From NCBI GenBank assembly GCA_903838565.1, contig CAILZB010000126.1, forward strand, positions 1 through 63,677: DNA of 63,677 nt. Direction: 5' to 3'. A program made the position numbers and the translations under genes. The stretch comes from an uncultured beta proteobacterium (lineage in GTDB: Bacteria; Pseudomonadota; Gammaproteobacteria; Burkholderiales; Burkholderiaceae_C). Position 1 is the first letter of the stretch; each line of letters starts with the position of its first letter. Positions 35,112 through 43,454 of this stretch are shown piece after piece. A model generated the notes under the pieces. It saw only the letters and a program-made list of their open reading frames with translations. It was not told the DNA's origin and did no database searches.

Positions 35112-36143
35112 CTATTCCCGCGTGCCCAGCAAGCCCTTGGGCCGAAAGATCAGGATCAGCACCAGAAACAGGTAGGGAAGAATCGGCGCGACCTGCGACA
35201 GCGTTAGCTTGACAAAGGTGTTGCCCAAAGCGCCAGCGCTCAATTGCAGGCCGAGCTGCGTCGCCAGCGTGGCGACCGAATAGTCAAAGGCGACGGCAAA
35301 CGTCTGGATCACGCCGATCAGCACCGAGGCCAGGAAGGCGCCTGACAGCGAACCCATGCCCCCGACGACGACCACCACAAAGATCACGGATCCCACGGTC
35401 GCCGCCATCGCGGGCTCGGTCAGGAAGGTGGCGCCGCCGATCACGCCGGCCAGCCCCGCCAGCGCCGCGCCTGCGCCGAAGACCAGCATGAACACGCCGG
35501 GAACGTTGTGCCCCAAAGCCTCCACCGCTTCCGGGTACGTCAGCGCCGCCTGGATCACCAGTCCGATGCGGGTGCGCATGAGCAACAACCAGACCGAGAC
35601 CAGCATGATCAGCGCCACCAGCATCATGAAACCGCGGGTGGCGGGAAAGGGCGAACACACGACGCGCACGGCAGCGTCGGCCGCACTGCACAGGGACGCT
35701 GGTGCGGCGCCCCAGACCAGGCTCAAGCCCTGGACCGAATGGTTGATGAGCGTGAACGCCGGCCCCTGCAACACCTCTGGCGGGCGAAAGTCCACCGCGA
35801 TGCGGCCCCAGATGAGTTGCACCAGTTCCACGATCACATAGGACAGGCCAAAGGTGATCAAGAGCTCGGGCACGGGCCCGAACTTGTGCACACGCCGCAG
35901 CGCAAACCGTTCAAACAGCGCGCCCAGGCCTCCAACCACGAGCGGCGCCAGCACCAGCGCCGGCCAGAAACCCGCGACGCTGGAGATGCTGTAGCCGATG
36001 TAGGCGCCCAACATGTAGAAGCTCGCATGGGCAAAGTTGAGCACGCCCATCATGCTGAAGATCAGCGTGAGCCCGGAACTCAACATGAACAGCAGCAGCC
36101 CGTAGCTCAAGCCGTTGAGCATCGAGATGATGAAAAACTCCAT
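35112..36143 (-). CDS. livH: Branched-chain amino acid-type ABC transporter permease LivH
   Basis: Second permease subunit, 343 residues. It begins MEFFIISMLNGLSYGLLLFM and carries FSMMGVLNFAHASFYMLGAY, ELLITFGLSYVIVELVQLIW, AALTYPEAVEALGHNV (ATPase contact loop) and VVVVVGGMGSLSGAFLASVL. A Cys-containing insertion of about 30 residues (around LCSAADAAVRVVCSPFPATR) occurs in a periplasmic loop and lengthens the protein relative to E. coli LivH. It is first in the livH-M-G-F unit. No LivJ/LivK binding-protein gene is in the window, so the substrate is uncertain (branched-chain amino acids, urea, amides or aromatic acids). Confidence 0.92.
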   Translation of the reverse strand: MEFFIISMLNGLSYGLLLFMLSSGLTLIFSMMGVLNFAHASFYMLGAYIGYSISSVAGFWPALVLAPLVVGGLGALFERFALRRVHKFGPVPELLITFGLSYVIVELVQLIWGRIAVDFRPPEVLQGPAFTLINHSVQGLSLVWGAAPASLCSAADAAVRVVCSPFPATRGFMMLVALIMLVSVWLLLMRTRIGLVIQAALTYPEAVEALGHNVPGVFMLVFGAGAALAGLAGVIGGATFLTEPAMAATVGSVIFVVVVVGGMGSLSGAFLASVLIGVIQTFAVAFDYSVATLATQLGLQLSAGALGNTFVKLTLSQVAPILPYLFLVLILIFRPKGLLGTRE

Positions 36144-36197
36144 CGTTGGACCTTCCTTTGCCGAGACATCGAAACAACGCGCCACTGCGGGCGCGCA

Positions 36198-36238
36198 TAA
36201 AAAAAGCCAGGGGTGCGGCTGAACCGCACCCCTGGCTT
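36198..36238 (-). terminator. Terminator of acnB
   Basis: Perfect 15 bp stem AAGCCAGGGGTGCGG / CCGCACCCCTGGCTT with a 5-base loop, followed on the minus strand by a run of eight T. It separates acnB from the liv operon. Confidence 0.95.
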
Positions 36239-36250
36239 GGATATTAAACC

Positions 36251-38830
36251 TCAGACGGCGGCTGCGGCGTCGGTGTAGTCACCTATGCGATCGAAGTTCA
36301 AATACTGGTAGACCTTGGCACTGGCCGCCGTCAGCACGCCCATGTCGGCCATGTATTCCTCCTTGGTCGGGATGCGCCCGAGTTTGGAGCAGATCGCCGC
36401 CAGCTCGGCGGAACCGAGGTAGACGTAGGAGTTCTTGCCCAGACGATTCGGGAAATTGCGCGTGCTGGTGGAGAACACCGTGGCGCCCTCCTTCACCTGC
36501 GCCTGATTGCCCATGCACAGCGAGCAGCCGGGCATTTCCATGCGCGCGCCAGCCGAGCCCAGTACACCGTAGTGGCCTTCTTCGGTGAGCTGCTTGGCGT
36601 CCATCTTGGTGGGCGGCGCCATCCACAGCTTGACCGGCAAATCGCGCTTGTTTTCCAGCAGTTTGGAAGCGGCGCGGAAGTGGCCGATGTTGGTCATGCA
36701 GGAGCCGATGAAGACCTCGTCGATCTTCGCGCCCGCCACTTCGGACAGCGTCTTCACATCGTCCGGGTCGTTCGGGCAGGCCACGATCGGCTCGTGGATG
36801 TCGGCCAGATCGATCTCGATCACGGCCGCGTACTCGGCATCGGCATCGCCCCGGAGCAGCTGCGGGTTCGCCAGCCAGGCTTCCATGGCCGCGATGCGGC
36901 GCTTGATGGTGCGCACATCGGAATAGCCCGTGGCGATCATCCACTTGAGCATCGTGATGTTGCTCTTCAAGTACTCCTGTACCGGCTCCTTGTTCAGGTG
37001 CACGGTGCAGCCACCGGCGCTGCGCTCGGCCGAAGCGTCGCTGAGCTCGAACGCCTGCTCCACCTTCAGATCCGGCAAGCCTTCGATCTCCAGGATACGG
37101 CCCGAGAAGATGTTCTTCTTGCCCTGCTTGGCCACCGTCAGCAAGCCGGCCTTGATGGCGTACAGCGGAATCGCATTCACCAGGTCGCGCAGCGTCACGC
37201 CCGGCTGCATCTTGCCCTTGAAGCGCACCAGCACCGACTCGGGCATGTCCAGCGGCATCACGCCGGTGGCGGCGCCAAAGGCGACCAGTCCCGAACCCGC
37301 GGGGAAGCTGATGCCGATGGGGAAGCGCGTGTGGCTGTCGCCGCCCGTGCCCACGGTGTCGGGCAGCAGCATGCGGTTGAGCCAGCTGTGGATGATGCCG
37401 TCACCGGGGCGCAGCGGCACACCGCCGCGGGTGCTGATGAACTCCGGCAGCTCGTGGTGCATCTTCACGTCCACGGGCTTGGGGTACGCGGCCGTGTGGC
37501 AGAACGACTGCATCACCAGGTCGGCACTGAAACCCAGACAGGCCAGGTCCTTCAGTTCGTCGCGCGTCATCGGACCCGTGGTGTCCTGCGAGCCCACGCT
37601 CGTCATCTTCGGTTCGCAGTAGGTGCCGGGGCGCACACCCTGACCTTCTGGCAGGCCACAGGCACGGCCCACGATCTTTTGCGCCAGCGTAAAACCCTTG
37701 TGCGTGTCGACCGGGTTTTGCGGCAGACGGAACAGCGTGCTCACCGGCAGGCCCAGGGCTTCGCGCGCCTTGGCCGTCAGGCCGCGGCCGATGATCAGCG
37801 GAATGCGGCCACCGGCACGCACTTCGTCAAACAGCACCTCGCTCTTGACCTTGAACTCGGCAATCACCTTGCCGTCCTTCAAAGCCTTGCCGTCGTACGG
37901 ACGCAGTTCGATCACGTCGCCCATGGCCATCTGGCTCACGTCGAGCTCGATCGGCAGCGCGCCCGAGTCTTCCATGGTGTTGTAGAAGATCGGCGCGATC
38001 TTGGCGCCCAGGCAGACGCCGCCAAAGCGCTTGTTCGGCACGAACGGAATGTCCTCGCCCGTGAACCACAGCACCGAGTTGGTCGCCGACTTGCGCGAGG
38101 AACCCGTGCCCACCACGTCGCCCACATAGGCCACGAGGTTGCCCTTGGCCTTGAGTTCGTCGAAGAACTTCACCGGGCCGCGCTTGCCGTCTTCCTCGGG
38201 AACGATGCCGGGGCGCGCGTTCTTGTGCATCGCCAGCGCGTGCATCGGAATGTCAGGACGGCTGAAGGCGTCGGGTGCGGGCGAAAGGTCATCGGTGTTG
38301 ATTTCACCGGCCACCTTGAACACCGTGAGCTTGATCGACTCGGGGACCTCGGGCCGGGTCGTGAACCACTCGGCGTCGGCCCAGCTTTGCAGCACGGCCT
38401 TGGCGAACGCATTGCCCTTGTCGGCCTTTTCCTTGACGTCGTGGAACTGGTCGAACATCAGCAGCGTCTTCTTCAGACCTTCTGCCGCTTCGGCAGCCAC
38501 CGCTGCGTCGTCGAGCAGGTCGATCATCGGGCTGATGTTGTAGCCGCCCAGCATGGTGCCGAGCAACTGCGTGGCACGCTGGCGCGTGATCAACGGGCAT
38601 TTTTCCGTACCGTGCGCCACTGCTGCCAGATAGGATGCCTTCACCTTGGCCGCGTCATCCACACCCGCGGGGACGCGGTGCGTGATCAGGTCCACCAGCG
38701 TGGCTTCTTCGCCTGCCGGTGGGTTCTTCAGCAGCTCAATCAGCTCACCGGTCTGCTTGGCAGACAGGGGCAGCGGGGGAATGCCGAGGGCGGCGCGTTC
38801 GGCCACATGGGCGCGGTAGGCTAGCAACAT
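36251..38830 (-). CDS. acnB: Aconitate hydratase B (bifunctional, also 2-methylisocitrate dehydratase)
   Basis: Interconverts citrate and isocitrate using a [4Fe-4S] cluster. The 859-residue length matches AcnB (865 in E. coli). The AcnB-specific order is an N-terminal HEAT-like domain ([20 protein letters not shown]), then the swivel domain ([19 protein letters not shown]), then the catalytic core. Cluster ligands: Cys in [11 protein letters not shown], and the two Cys in [10 protein letters not shown]. It is the end of the leftward TCA block and has its own strong terminator. Confidence 0.97.
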   Translation of the reverse strand: MLLAYRAHVAERAALGIPPLPLSAKQTGELIELLKNPPAGEEATLVDLITHRVPAGVDDAAKVKASYLAAVAHGTEKCPLITRQRATQLLGTMLGGYNISPMIDLLDDAAVAAEAAEGLKKTLLMFDQFHDVKEKADKGNAFAKAVLQSWADAEWFTTRPEVPESIKLTVFKVAGEINTDDLSPAPDAFSRPDIPMHALAMHKNARPGIVPEEDGKRGPVKFFDELKAKGNLVAYVGDVVGTGSSRKSATNSVLWFTGEDIPFVPNKRFGGVCLGAKIAPIFYNTMEDSGALPIELDVSQMAMGDVIELRPYDGKALKDGKVIAEFKVKSEVLFDEVRAGGRIPLIIGRGLTAKAREALGLPVSTLFRLPQNPVDTHKGFTLAQKIVGRACGLPEGQGVRPGTYCEPKMTSVGSQDTTGPMTRDELKDLACLGFSADLVMQSFCHTAAYPKPVDVKMHHELPEFISTRGGVPLRPGDGIIHSWLNRMLLPDTVGTGGDSHTRFPIGISFPAGSGLVAFGAATGVMPLDMPESVLVRFKGKMQPGVTLRDLVNAIPLYAIKAGLLTVAKQGKKNIFSGRILEIEGLPDLKVEQAFELSDASAERSAGGCTVHLNKEPVQEYLKSNITMLKWMIATGYSDVRTIKRRIAAMEAWLANPQLLRGDADAEYAAVIEIDLADIHEPIVACPNDPDDVKTLSEVAGAKIDEVFIGSCMTNIGHFRAASKLLENKRDLPVKLWMAPPTKMDAKQLTEEGHYGVLGSAGARMEMPGCSLCMGNQAQVKEGATVFSTSTRNFPNRLGKNSYVYLGSAELAAICSKLGRIPTKEEYMADMGVLTAASAKVYQYLNFDRIGDYTDAAAAV

Positions 38831-38892
38831 CTATTTCTCCGGTTACAAAAAAAACAAAATCATCGACACGTCTACCGCAAGTTCACGGCAAA

Positions 38893-39414
38893 TTATTTGG
38901 CTGCGGGCGTGTCGAGCACGCTCACGCCAGGGTTCTTCTTCAGATCCTCGGCCACGGCCACTTGGATCGGGCTCATGCATTCATCGGCCAGGCGCTTGCC
39001 AATTTTCTGGTTCATCAGCATCGACTTGTTGGCCAGCTGCAGCCAGACCGCGCCCACCTTGTGGTCTTCCAGGCGAATCGCACCGGTGGAGGTCGCAACG
39101 GGAAACATGCGGAACTTGAGTTTCTGCAACTGCACGTTAAAGTATCCCGGCGACTTGGGGTCGGCGGTGATGGTCACGGTGTTGCCCAGTTCGCAAGGCA
39201 GTTTGCCCACGTGCACGCGCTCGGCAATGGCCATTTCTTCCGGAGTCAGAGCTGCCTCGGCAGCGTCCACCGCAACGGCCAGGTCCTTGGCCTTGAGCTT
39301 GATCTCGGCGCGACTGGCGTTGGGTTTGACGGGCGGATTGGCGCTTTGGCTGACCTGCGCCAACGCCCAGATCGGTGCCAGCAAAAGGACGAGGGTCGTG
39401 AGCGGATTTTTCAT
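38893..39414 (-). CDS. Hypothetical periplasmic protein
   Basis: A 173-residue protein I do not recognise. It has a clear signal peptide (MKNPLTTLVLLLAPIWALAQ, cleavage near 20), then a Lys/Ala-rich helix. The C-terminal part holds exactly two Cys (about 74 and 146), which could form a disulfide. The phrase MAIAERVHVGKLPCELG might be a useful search seed. Its ATG overlaps the stop codon of the CitE-like gene (ATGA), so the two are made together. Position between mdh/citE and acnB suggests a conserved neighbourhood, but no TCA function can be proposed. Confidence 0.75.
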   Translation of the reverse strand: MKNPLTTLVLLLAPIWALAQVSQSANPPVKPNASRAEIKLKAKDLAVAVDAAEAALTPEEMAIAERVHVGKLPCELGNTVTITADPKSPGYFNVQLQKLKFRMFPVATSTGAIRLEDHKVGAVWLQLANKSMLMNQKIGKRLADECMSPIQVAVAEDLKKNPGVSVLDTPAAK

Positions 39415-40457
39415 GCGATTTCCTTGTGAAGCGGGGTTGAATGGGGTGCAGACAAGAAATAGCCCTGTACCTCCGGAGGCAAGCATAGTCCGGTTCGATG
39501 CGCACGCTCCAGTAGCTGCCAGTAATAACGGTAACTGGCGCGATCGTGCAATTGGGCGCCCAGGGAAATCGGTGCCCAGCCCGCTGCGCCGGCGGCGGCA
39601 ATGATTCTTGCCGCCAACTCCACCTGCCGCAACTCCGGCGCAAAGGCAGCCAGAATCGGGCGGATCTGTGCCGGATGAATGCTCCACATGCGGGTGAAGC
39701 CAAGCTCGCCGGCGGCGTGGCGTGCGGCACGCTGCACCGCGTCGGCATCGGAAAATTCCGTCACGACACAGTGCGCCGGCACCTTGCCCCAGGCGTGGCA
39801 GGCACTGGCGATTTCCAGCTTGGCGCGAACCACAAGAGGGTGGGAGAACTGGCCTGATACCGTCATAGCCGACGCCGGAATAGCGCCGCCATGGGCCGAG
39901 ACAAAATCCATCAGGCCAAAACTCAGGGACTGCACGCGCGGGTGCGAGGCAATGTCAAAAGCCCGCTGCACGGCGGCAGCGGACTCGATCAGCACATGCA
40001 GCGGCAGGCTCTGCGCTCGCGCCGGGCAGACTTGATCCACCGCATCGACAGCGCGCTGCACGTCGGCCAGCGATTCGACCTTGGGAATCATCAGATGGCA
40101 CAGCGCAGCGCCGGCGCGGTGCACGATGGTGGCGATGTCGGACGCAAAAGCGGGATGATCAACGGGGTGCACGCGCACTGCAACACGGGGCGCGCTCGAT
40201 CCGGCGACAGCCCTTTGCATCGTCTGCACCGCCAGTTCCGCCACCATCAGCGCGTGCTCATGTTCACCGCCCACGGGAGCACCGTCCTCGCAGTCCAGCG
40301 TCACATCAAACACGCAGGAGCCAAACTCCTGGCTCATCTCGGCCTGCAATTGCAGGCTCTTGCGCATGCGCACTTCGACCCCGGCATAGTGGTCGCAGAC
40401 CGGCAAAGCGCTGGCCGCAGCCTGCGACCCCAGTAGTATTTCGCGCGGATGTTTCAT
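39411..40457 (-). CDS. HpcH/HpaI aldolase / citrate lyase beta-like (CoA-ester lyase) protein
   Basis: A 348-residue TIM-barrel protein of the CitE / malyl-CoA lyase superfamily. Visible: FDVTLDCEDGAPVGGE (metal/CoA-binding acidic pair), RVAVRVHPVDHPAFASD (phosphate-binding Arg), LMIPKVESLADVQRA and MWSIHPAQIRPI. It is longer than CitE (about 290 residues), with an extra C-terminal segment. No citD or citF is nearby, so it is unlikely to be citrate lyase proper. A malyl-, citramalyl- or similar CoA-ester lyase is more likely, in keeping with the TCA setting. Confidence 0.82.
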   Translation of the reverse strand: MKHPREILLGSQAAASALPVCDHYAGVEVRMRKSLQLQAEMSQEFGSCVFDVTLDCEDGAPVGGEHEHALMVAELAVQTMQRAVAGSSAPRVAVRVHPVDHPAFASDIATIVHRAGAALCHLMIPKVESLADVQRAVDAVDQVCPARAQSLPLHVLIESAAAVQRAFDIASHPRVQSLSFGLMDFVSAHGGAIPASAMTVSGQFSHPLVVRAKLEIASACHAWGKVPAHCVVTEFSDADAVQRAARHAAGELGFTRMWSIHPAQIRPILAAFAPELRQVELAARIIAAAGAAGWAPISLGAQLHDRASYRYYWQLLERAHRTGLCLPPEVQGYFLSAPHSTPLHKEIA

Positions 40458-40524
40458 GCCTGTCTATGCATGTGCTTCTATGAATTTTCAACAATGCTGC
40501 GGCCGTTGCGCTGAGTGCCGCGGC

Positions 40525-40634
40525 TCCAGACCCACCTGCGTGGGTCTGGACGGCACGAAGGCCCCGAGCCTATGGCGACGGGCTCAGAGGGCCCGATCCC
40601 GCCATGAAGGCCCCGAGCCTTCGGCGACGGGCTC
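40525..40634. repeat. Hairpin plus a tandem direct repeat between the citE-like gene and mdh
   Basis: A perfect 10 bp hairpin TCCAGACCCA-CCTGCG-TGGGTCTGGA (40525-40550) is followed by two copies of a 29-bp unit, GAAGGCCCCGAGCC...GGCGACGGGCTC (40557-40585 and 40606-40634), which differ at about one base. Each unit can fold GAGCC with GGCTC. Lying just after the mdh stop, the set may act as a transcription end or mRNA stabiliser. Confidence 0.75.
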
Positions 40635-40648
40635 GTTGCAGTAGGCAA

Positions 40649-41635
40649 CTACAGCAGGTGGGCGACGCCGGCTTGCTCGTCTTGCAACTCCTTCAGCGTC
40701 TTGTTGATGCAGCCCTGGCTGAACTCGTCAATGGACAAGCCCTCCACCAGCTTGTATTCGCCGCCTTCGCAGGTCACGGCAAAACCGAACATCGTGTCCT
40801 TGGGAATGCCGTACTGGCCATCCGACGGGATGCCCATGGTGACCCATTTGCCGTTCGTGCCCAGAGCCCAATCGCGCATGTGATCGATGGCCGCGTTTGC
40901 AGCAGAAGCTGCAGAAGATAGACCGCGCGCCTCGATGATGGCGGCGCCACGCTTGCCCACGGTGGGCAGGAAGGTGTTGGCGTTCCAGTCCTGGTCGTTG
41001 ATCATGTCCTTGACCGATGCGCCGTTGATCGTGGCGAAGCGGTAATCGGCGTACATGCTGGGCGAATGGTTGCCCCAGACGCACAGTTTTTCGATGTCAG
41101 CCACAGGCTTGCCGGTCTTGGCAGCAATCTGGCTCAGGGCACGGTTGTGGTCCAGGCGCAGCATGGCAGTGAAATTCTTGCGCGGCAGATCGGGCGCGCT
41201 CTTCATCGCAATGTAGGCGTTGGTGTTGGCGGGGTTGCCCACCACCAGCACTCGGACGTTGCGGCTGGCAACGGCGTTCAGCGCCTTGCCCTGTGCCGTG
41301 AAGATGGCGCCGTTGATGGCCAGCAGTTCAGCGCGCTCCATGCCGGGGCCGCGCGGACGCGAGCCCACCAGCAGCGCGTAATCGGTGTCCTTGAAGGCGG
41401 TCATGGCGTCGCTGTGCGCTTCCATTCCAACGAGCAGCGGAAAGGCGCAATCCTGCAATTCCATCATCACGCCCTTGAGTGCCTTCTGCGCCTTTTCGTC
41501 AGGAATTTCCAGCAACTGCAGGATCACCGGCTGATCTTTTCCGAGCATCTCCCCCGACGCGATGCGAAACAACAATGCGTAACCGATCTGACCAGCGGCT
41601 CCGGTGACGGCGACACGTACGGGTTTTTTGCTCAT
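40649..41635 (-). CDS. mdh: Malate dehydrogenase (NAD)
   Basis: Oxidises malate to oxaloacetate. The 328-residue protein begins [20 protein letters not shown] (the cofactor motif), then [14 protein letters not shown] (substrate loop Arg), [13 protein letters not shown], and [11 protein letters not shown] with the Asp-His region [12 protein letters not shown]. It is of the LDH-like/cytosolic MDH type found in Burkholderiales, not the E. coli type. Start at 41635 by homology and by distance from the operator-like palindrome. First gene of the leftward unit mdh / citE-like / periplasmic protein, though the repeats after mdh may separate it from citE. Confidence 0.97.
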   Translation of the reverse strand: MSKKPVRVAVTGAAGQIGYALLFRIASGEMLGKDQPVILQLLEIPDEKAQKALKGVMMELQDCAFPLLVGMEAHSDAMTAFKDTDYALLVGSRPRGPGMERAELLAINGAIFTAQGKALNAVASRNVRVLVVGNPANTNAYIAMKSAPDLPRKNFTAMLRLDHNRALSQIAAKTGKPVADIEKLCVWGNHSPSMYADYRFATINGASVKDMINDQDWNANTFLPTVGKRGAAIIEARGLSSAASAANAAIDHMRDWALGTNGKWVTMGIPSDGQYGIPKDTMFGFAVTCEGGEYKLVEGLSIDEFSQGCINKTLKELQDEQAGVAHLL

Positions 41636-41710
41636 GGTAAGTACTCCAGGGTAGTGGTTTGAAACAGCGTGCAAGTCTAAACGCAAAAATGACCATCGTC
41701 AACTTGTCTT

Positions 41711-41728
41711 ATGTCTTATATAAGATAT
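41711..41728. promoter_or_regulatory. Candidate GntR operator in the mdh/gntR divergent region
   Basis: ATGTCTTATATAAGATAT contains the perfect 12 bp palindrome TCTTATATAAGA (41714-41725), and an extra direct half-site GTCTTAT lies at 41706-41712. AT-rich palindromes of this shape suit GntR/HutC dimers. It sits 76-93 bp upstream of mdh and just before the regulator start, so it could control both directions. Confidence 0.65.
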
Positions 41729-41749
41729 GATGTCGCACTGCACTCCCGC

Positions 41750-42562
41750 ATGGAACTCCGCAAACGCATCATGGCGCATCCCCCGTTCAGCACGCACGAG
41801 CCGCCGGCATCGAGCCCGAGCGCCGTCAGCAGTGCCACGCCGGCGTTCAGCCCGCTTTATCAGCAAATCAAGACGCTGATATTGCAGAGTCTGCAGGCGG
41901 GCGAATGGAAGCCCGGTGAAGCCATTCCCAGTGAAACCGAGCTCGCAGCGCGCTTTCGGGTGAGCCAGGGAACGGTGCGCAAAGCGATCGACGAACTCGC
42001 CGCCGAGAACCTGCTGATACGGCGCCAGGGCAAGGGCACCTTTGTTGCCACCCACGTCGAGCAGCAGGTGCAATACCGCTTCCTGAAACTGGTTCCCGAC
42101 AGCGGCGAAGCCAGCAGCGAAGGACCGTCCCAGCGCAACATCATCGACTGCAAGCGCGTGCGCGCCAGCGCCGACATTGCGCGCGCGCTGGGGCTGCGCA
42201 CCGGCGACTCGGTGCTGCAGGTGCGCCGCGTCCTGTCCTTTGGCGGCGTGCCCACGATTCTGGAAGAGCTGTGGCTTCCCGGCACACCGTTCCGGGGCCT
42301 GACCGCCGAGCGCCTGGCCGATTACCACGGCCCGATGTACGCCCTGTTTGAAACCGAATTCGGCGTGCGCATGGTGCGCGCCGAGGAGCGCATCCGCGCT
42401 GTCCTGCCCGATGCCGAGCAGTGCGCACGCCTGCAGGTCAGCCCGCAAACGCCGCTGCTGAGCGTCGAGCGGGTGGCCCACACCTACAATGACGTACCCA
42501 TGGAATTGCGCCGCGGTCTGTACCGGACCGACAGCCACCATTACCTGAACGCGCTGAGTTGA
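41750..42562 (+). CDS. GntR/HutC-family transcriptional regulator (UTRA domain)
   Basis: DNA-binding regulator of 270 residues. The winged helix occupies about residues 35-100 (SPLYQQIKTLILQSLQAGEW, then SETELAARFRVSQGTVRKAI, the recognition helix, and RRQGKGTFVA). The C-terminal UTRA ligand domain (about 110-265) includes FGGVPTILEELWLPG and ERVAHTYNDVPMELRRG. An in-frame ATG at 41711 would run through the operator palindrome and was rejected; 41750 and 41771 are both possible. It stands between divergent mdh and sdhC (63 bp apart), so TCA control is the likely role. The ligand is unknown. Confidence 0.9.
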   Translation: MELRKRIMAHPPFSTHEPPASSPSAVSSATPAFSPLYQQIKTLILQSLQAGEWKPGEAIPSETELAARFRVSQGTVRKAIDELAAENLLIRRQGKGTFVATHVEQQVQYRFLKLVPDSGEASSEGPSQRNIIDCKRVRASADIARALGLRTGDSVLQVRRVLSFGGVPTILEELWLPGTPFRGLTAERLADYHGPMYALFETEFGVRMVRAEERIRAVLPDAEQCARLQVSPQTPLLSVERVAHTYNDVPMELRRGLYRTDSHHYLNALS

Positions 42563-42625
42563 TGCAACCCTGCCGTCAGCTTGGTGCGGTGCAATAGAAT
42601 TTCGCGTCACCCAAGAAAGCCCCTC

Positions 42626-43063
42626 ATGAGCTCAAGCACCACCAAACCCAAGCGGCCTGAATTCCGCAACATCAACGCTTTCAAGGACCTTCCCGGCTAC
42701 CGCTGGCCCCTGGCGTCCATCATCTCCGGCATGCACCGCATCAGCGGCCTGATTCTGTTCCTGCTGATGCCCTTCATCATCTGGATGTTCGACACCTCGA
42801 TCACTTCCGAATATTCGTTCGCCCGCTTCACTTCGGCTTTCAGCAACGGCATGCTGTACCTGCCCGGAGCCATCTGGAAGCTGCTGGCGCTGGGCGTGAT
42901 CTGGGCTTACCTGCATCACTTCACTGCCGGCCTGCGCCACCTGTACATGGAGTTTCGCCACGCCTATTCCAAGGAATTCGGCAAGTCCTCGGCCGTCGCC
43001 ACGCTGGTGTTCAGCCTCGGGATGACCGCGGTGCTGGGCGCCAAGCTGTTCGGCATTTACTAA
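42626..43063 (+). CDS. sdhC: Succinate dehydrogenase cytochrome b556 subunit
   Basis: Membrane anchor that binds haem b and ubiquinone in complex II. The 145-residue protein has three membrane spans and the family signature RPEFRNINAFKDLPGYRWPL, then SIISGMHRISGLILF, with the haem-ligand region HHFTAGLRHLYME. Starts at 42626. It is the first gene of sdhCDAB. The 63 bp upstream of it hold a TAGAAT hexamer that could be a -10 box, but read-through from gntR is also possible. Confidence 0.96.
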   Translation: MSSSTTKPKRPEFRNINAFKDLPGYRWPLASIISGMHRISGLILFLLMPFIIWMFDTSITSEYSFARFTSAFSNGMLYLPGAIWKLLALGVIWAYLHHFTAGLRHLYMEFRHAYSKEFGKSSAVATLVFSLGMTAVLGAKLFGIY

Positions 43064-43085
43064 ACACCTACAGGAACAAATCACC

Positions 43086-43451
43086 ATGTCTGTGAACCAC
43101 GGATCCCAACGCATCGTCACCGGTGCCCACTACGGACTGCGCGATTGGCTGGCGCAGCGTGCCACCGCCATCATCATGGCGCTGTTCACGCTGCTGCTGC
43201 TGGCGCAAGTGATCTTCAGCAAAGGACCCATCAGCTACGAGAAATGGGCCGGAATTTTTACCTCCCAATGGATGAAGGCGCTGACCTTCACCGTCATCCT
43301 GGCGCTGCTGATCCATGTCTGGGTCGGCATGCGCGAGATCTGGATGGACTACATCAAACCCGTGTCCGTGCGTCTGACGCTGGAAATCTTCTCCCTCGTC
43401 TGGCTCGTGACATGCGCGGGTTGGGCCATTCAAGTTCTCTGGAGGCTTTAA
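43086..43451 (+). CDS. sdhD: Succinate dehydrogenase membrane anchor subunit
   Basis: Second membrane subunit of complex II, 121 residues with three hydrophobic spans. It begins MSVNHGSQRIVTGAHYGLRD, contains the conserved WLAQRATAIIMALFTLLLLA and the His in ALLIHVWVGMREIWMDYIKP. Lies 22 bp after sdhC and 3 bp before sdhA. Confidence 0.96.
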   Translation: MSVNHGSQRIVTGAHYGLRDWLAQRATAIIMALFTLLLLAQVIFSKGPISYEKWAGIFTSQWMKALTFTVILALLIHVWVGMREIWMDYIKPVSVRLTLEIFSLVWLVTCAGWAIQVLWRL

Positions 43452-43454
43452 ACC

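Noticed and set aside
36572..38824. 750-residue open frame on the plus strand opposite acnB
   Set aside because: Rich in His/Arg/Leu/Gln without any family motif; acnB on the other strand has all active-site motifs.
40525..40634. CRISPR array
   Set aside because: Only two units, with internal dyad and a short spacer; no cas gene in the window.
40456..40644. 62-residue ORF on the plus strand between citE-like and mdh
   Set aside because: It consists mostly of the tandem repeat and hairpin sequence and has no ribosome site.
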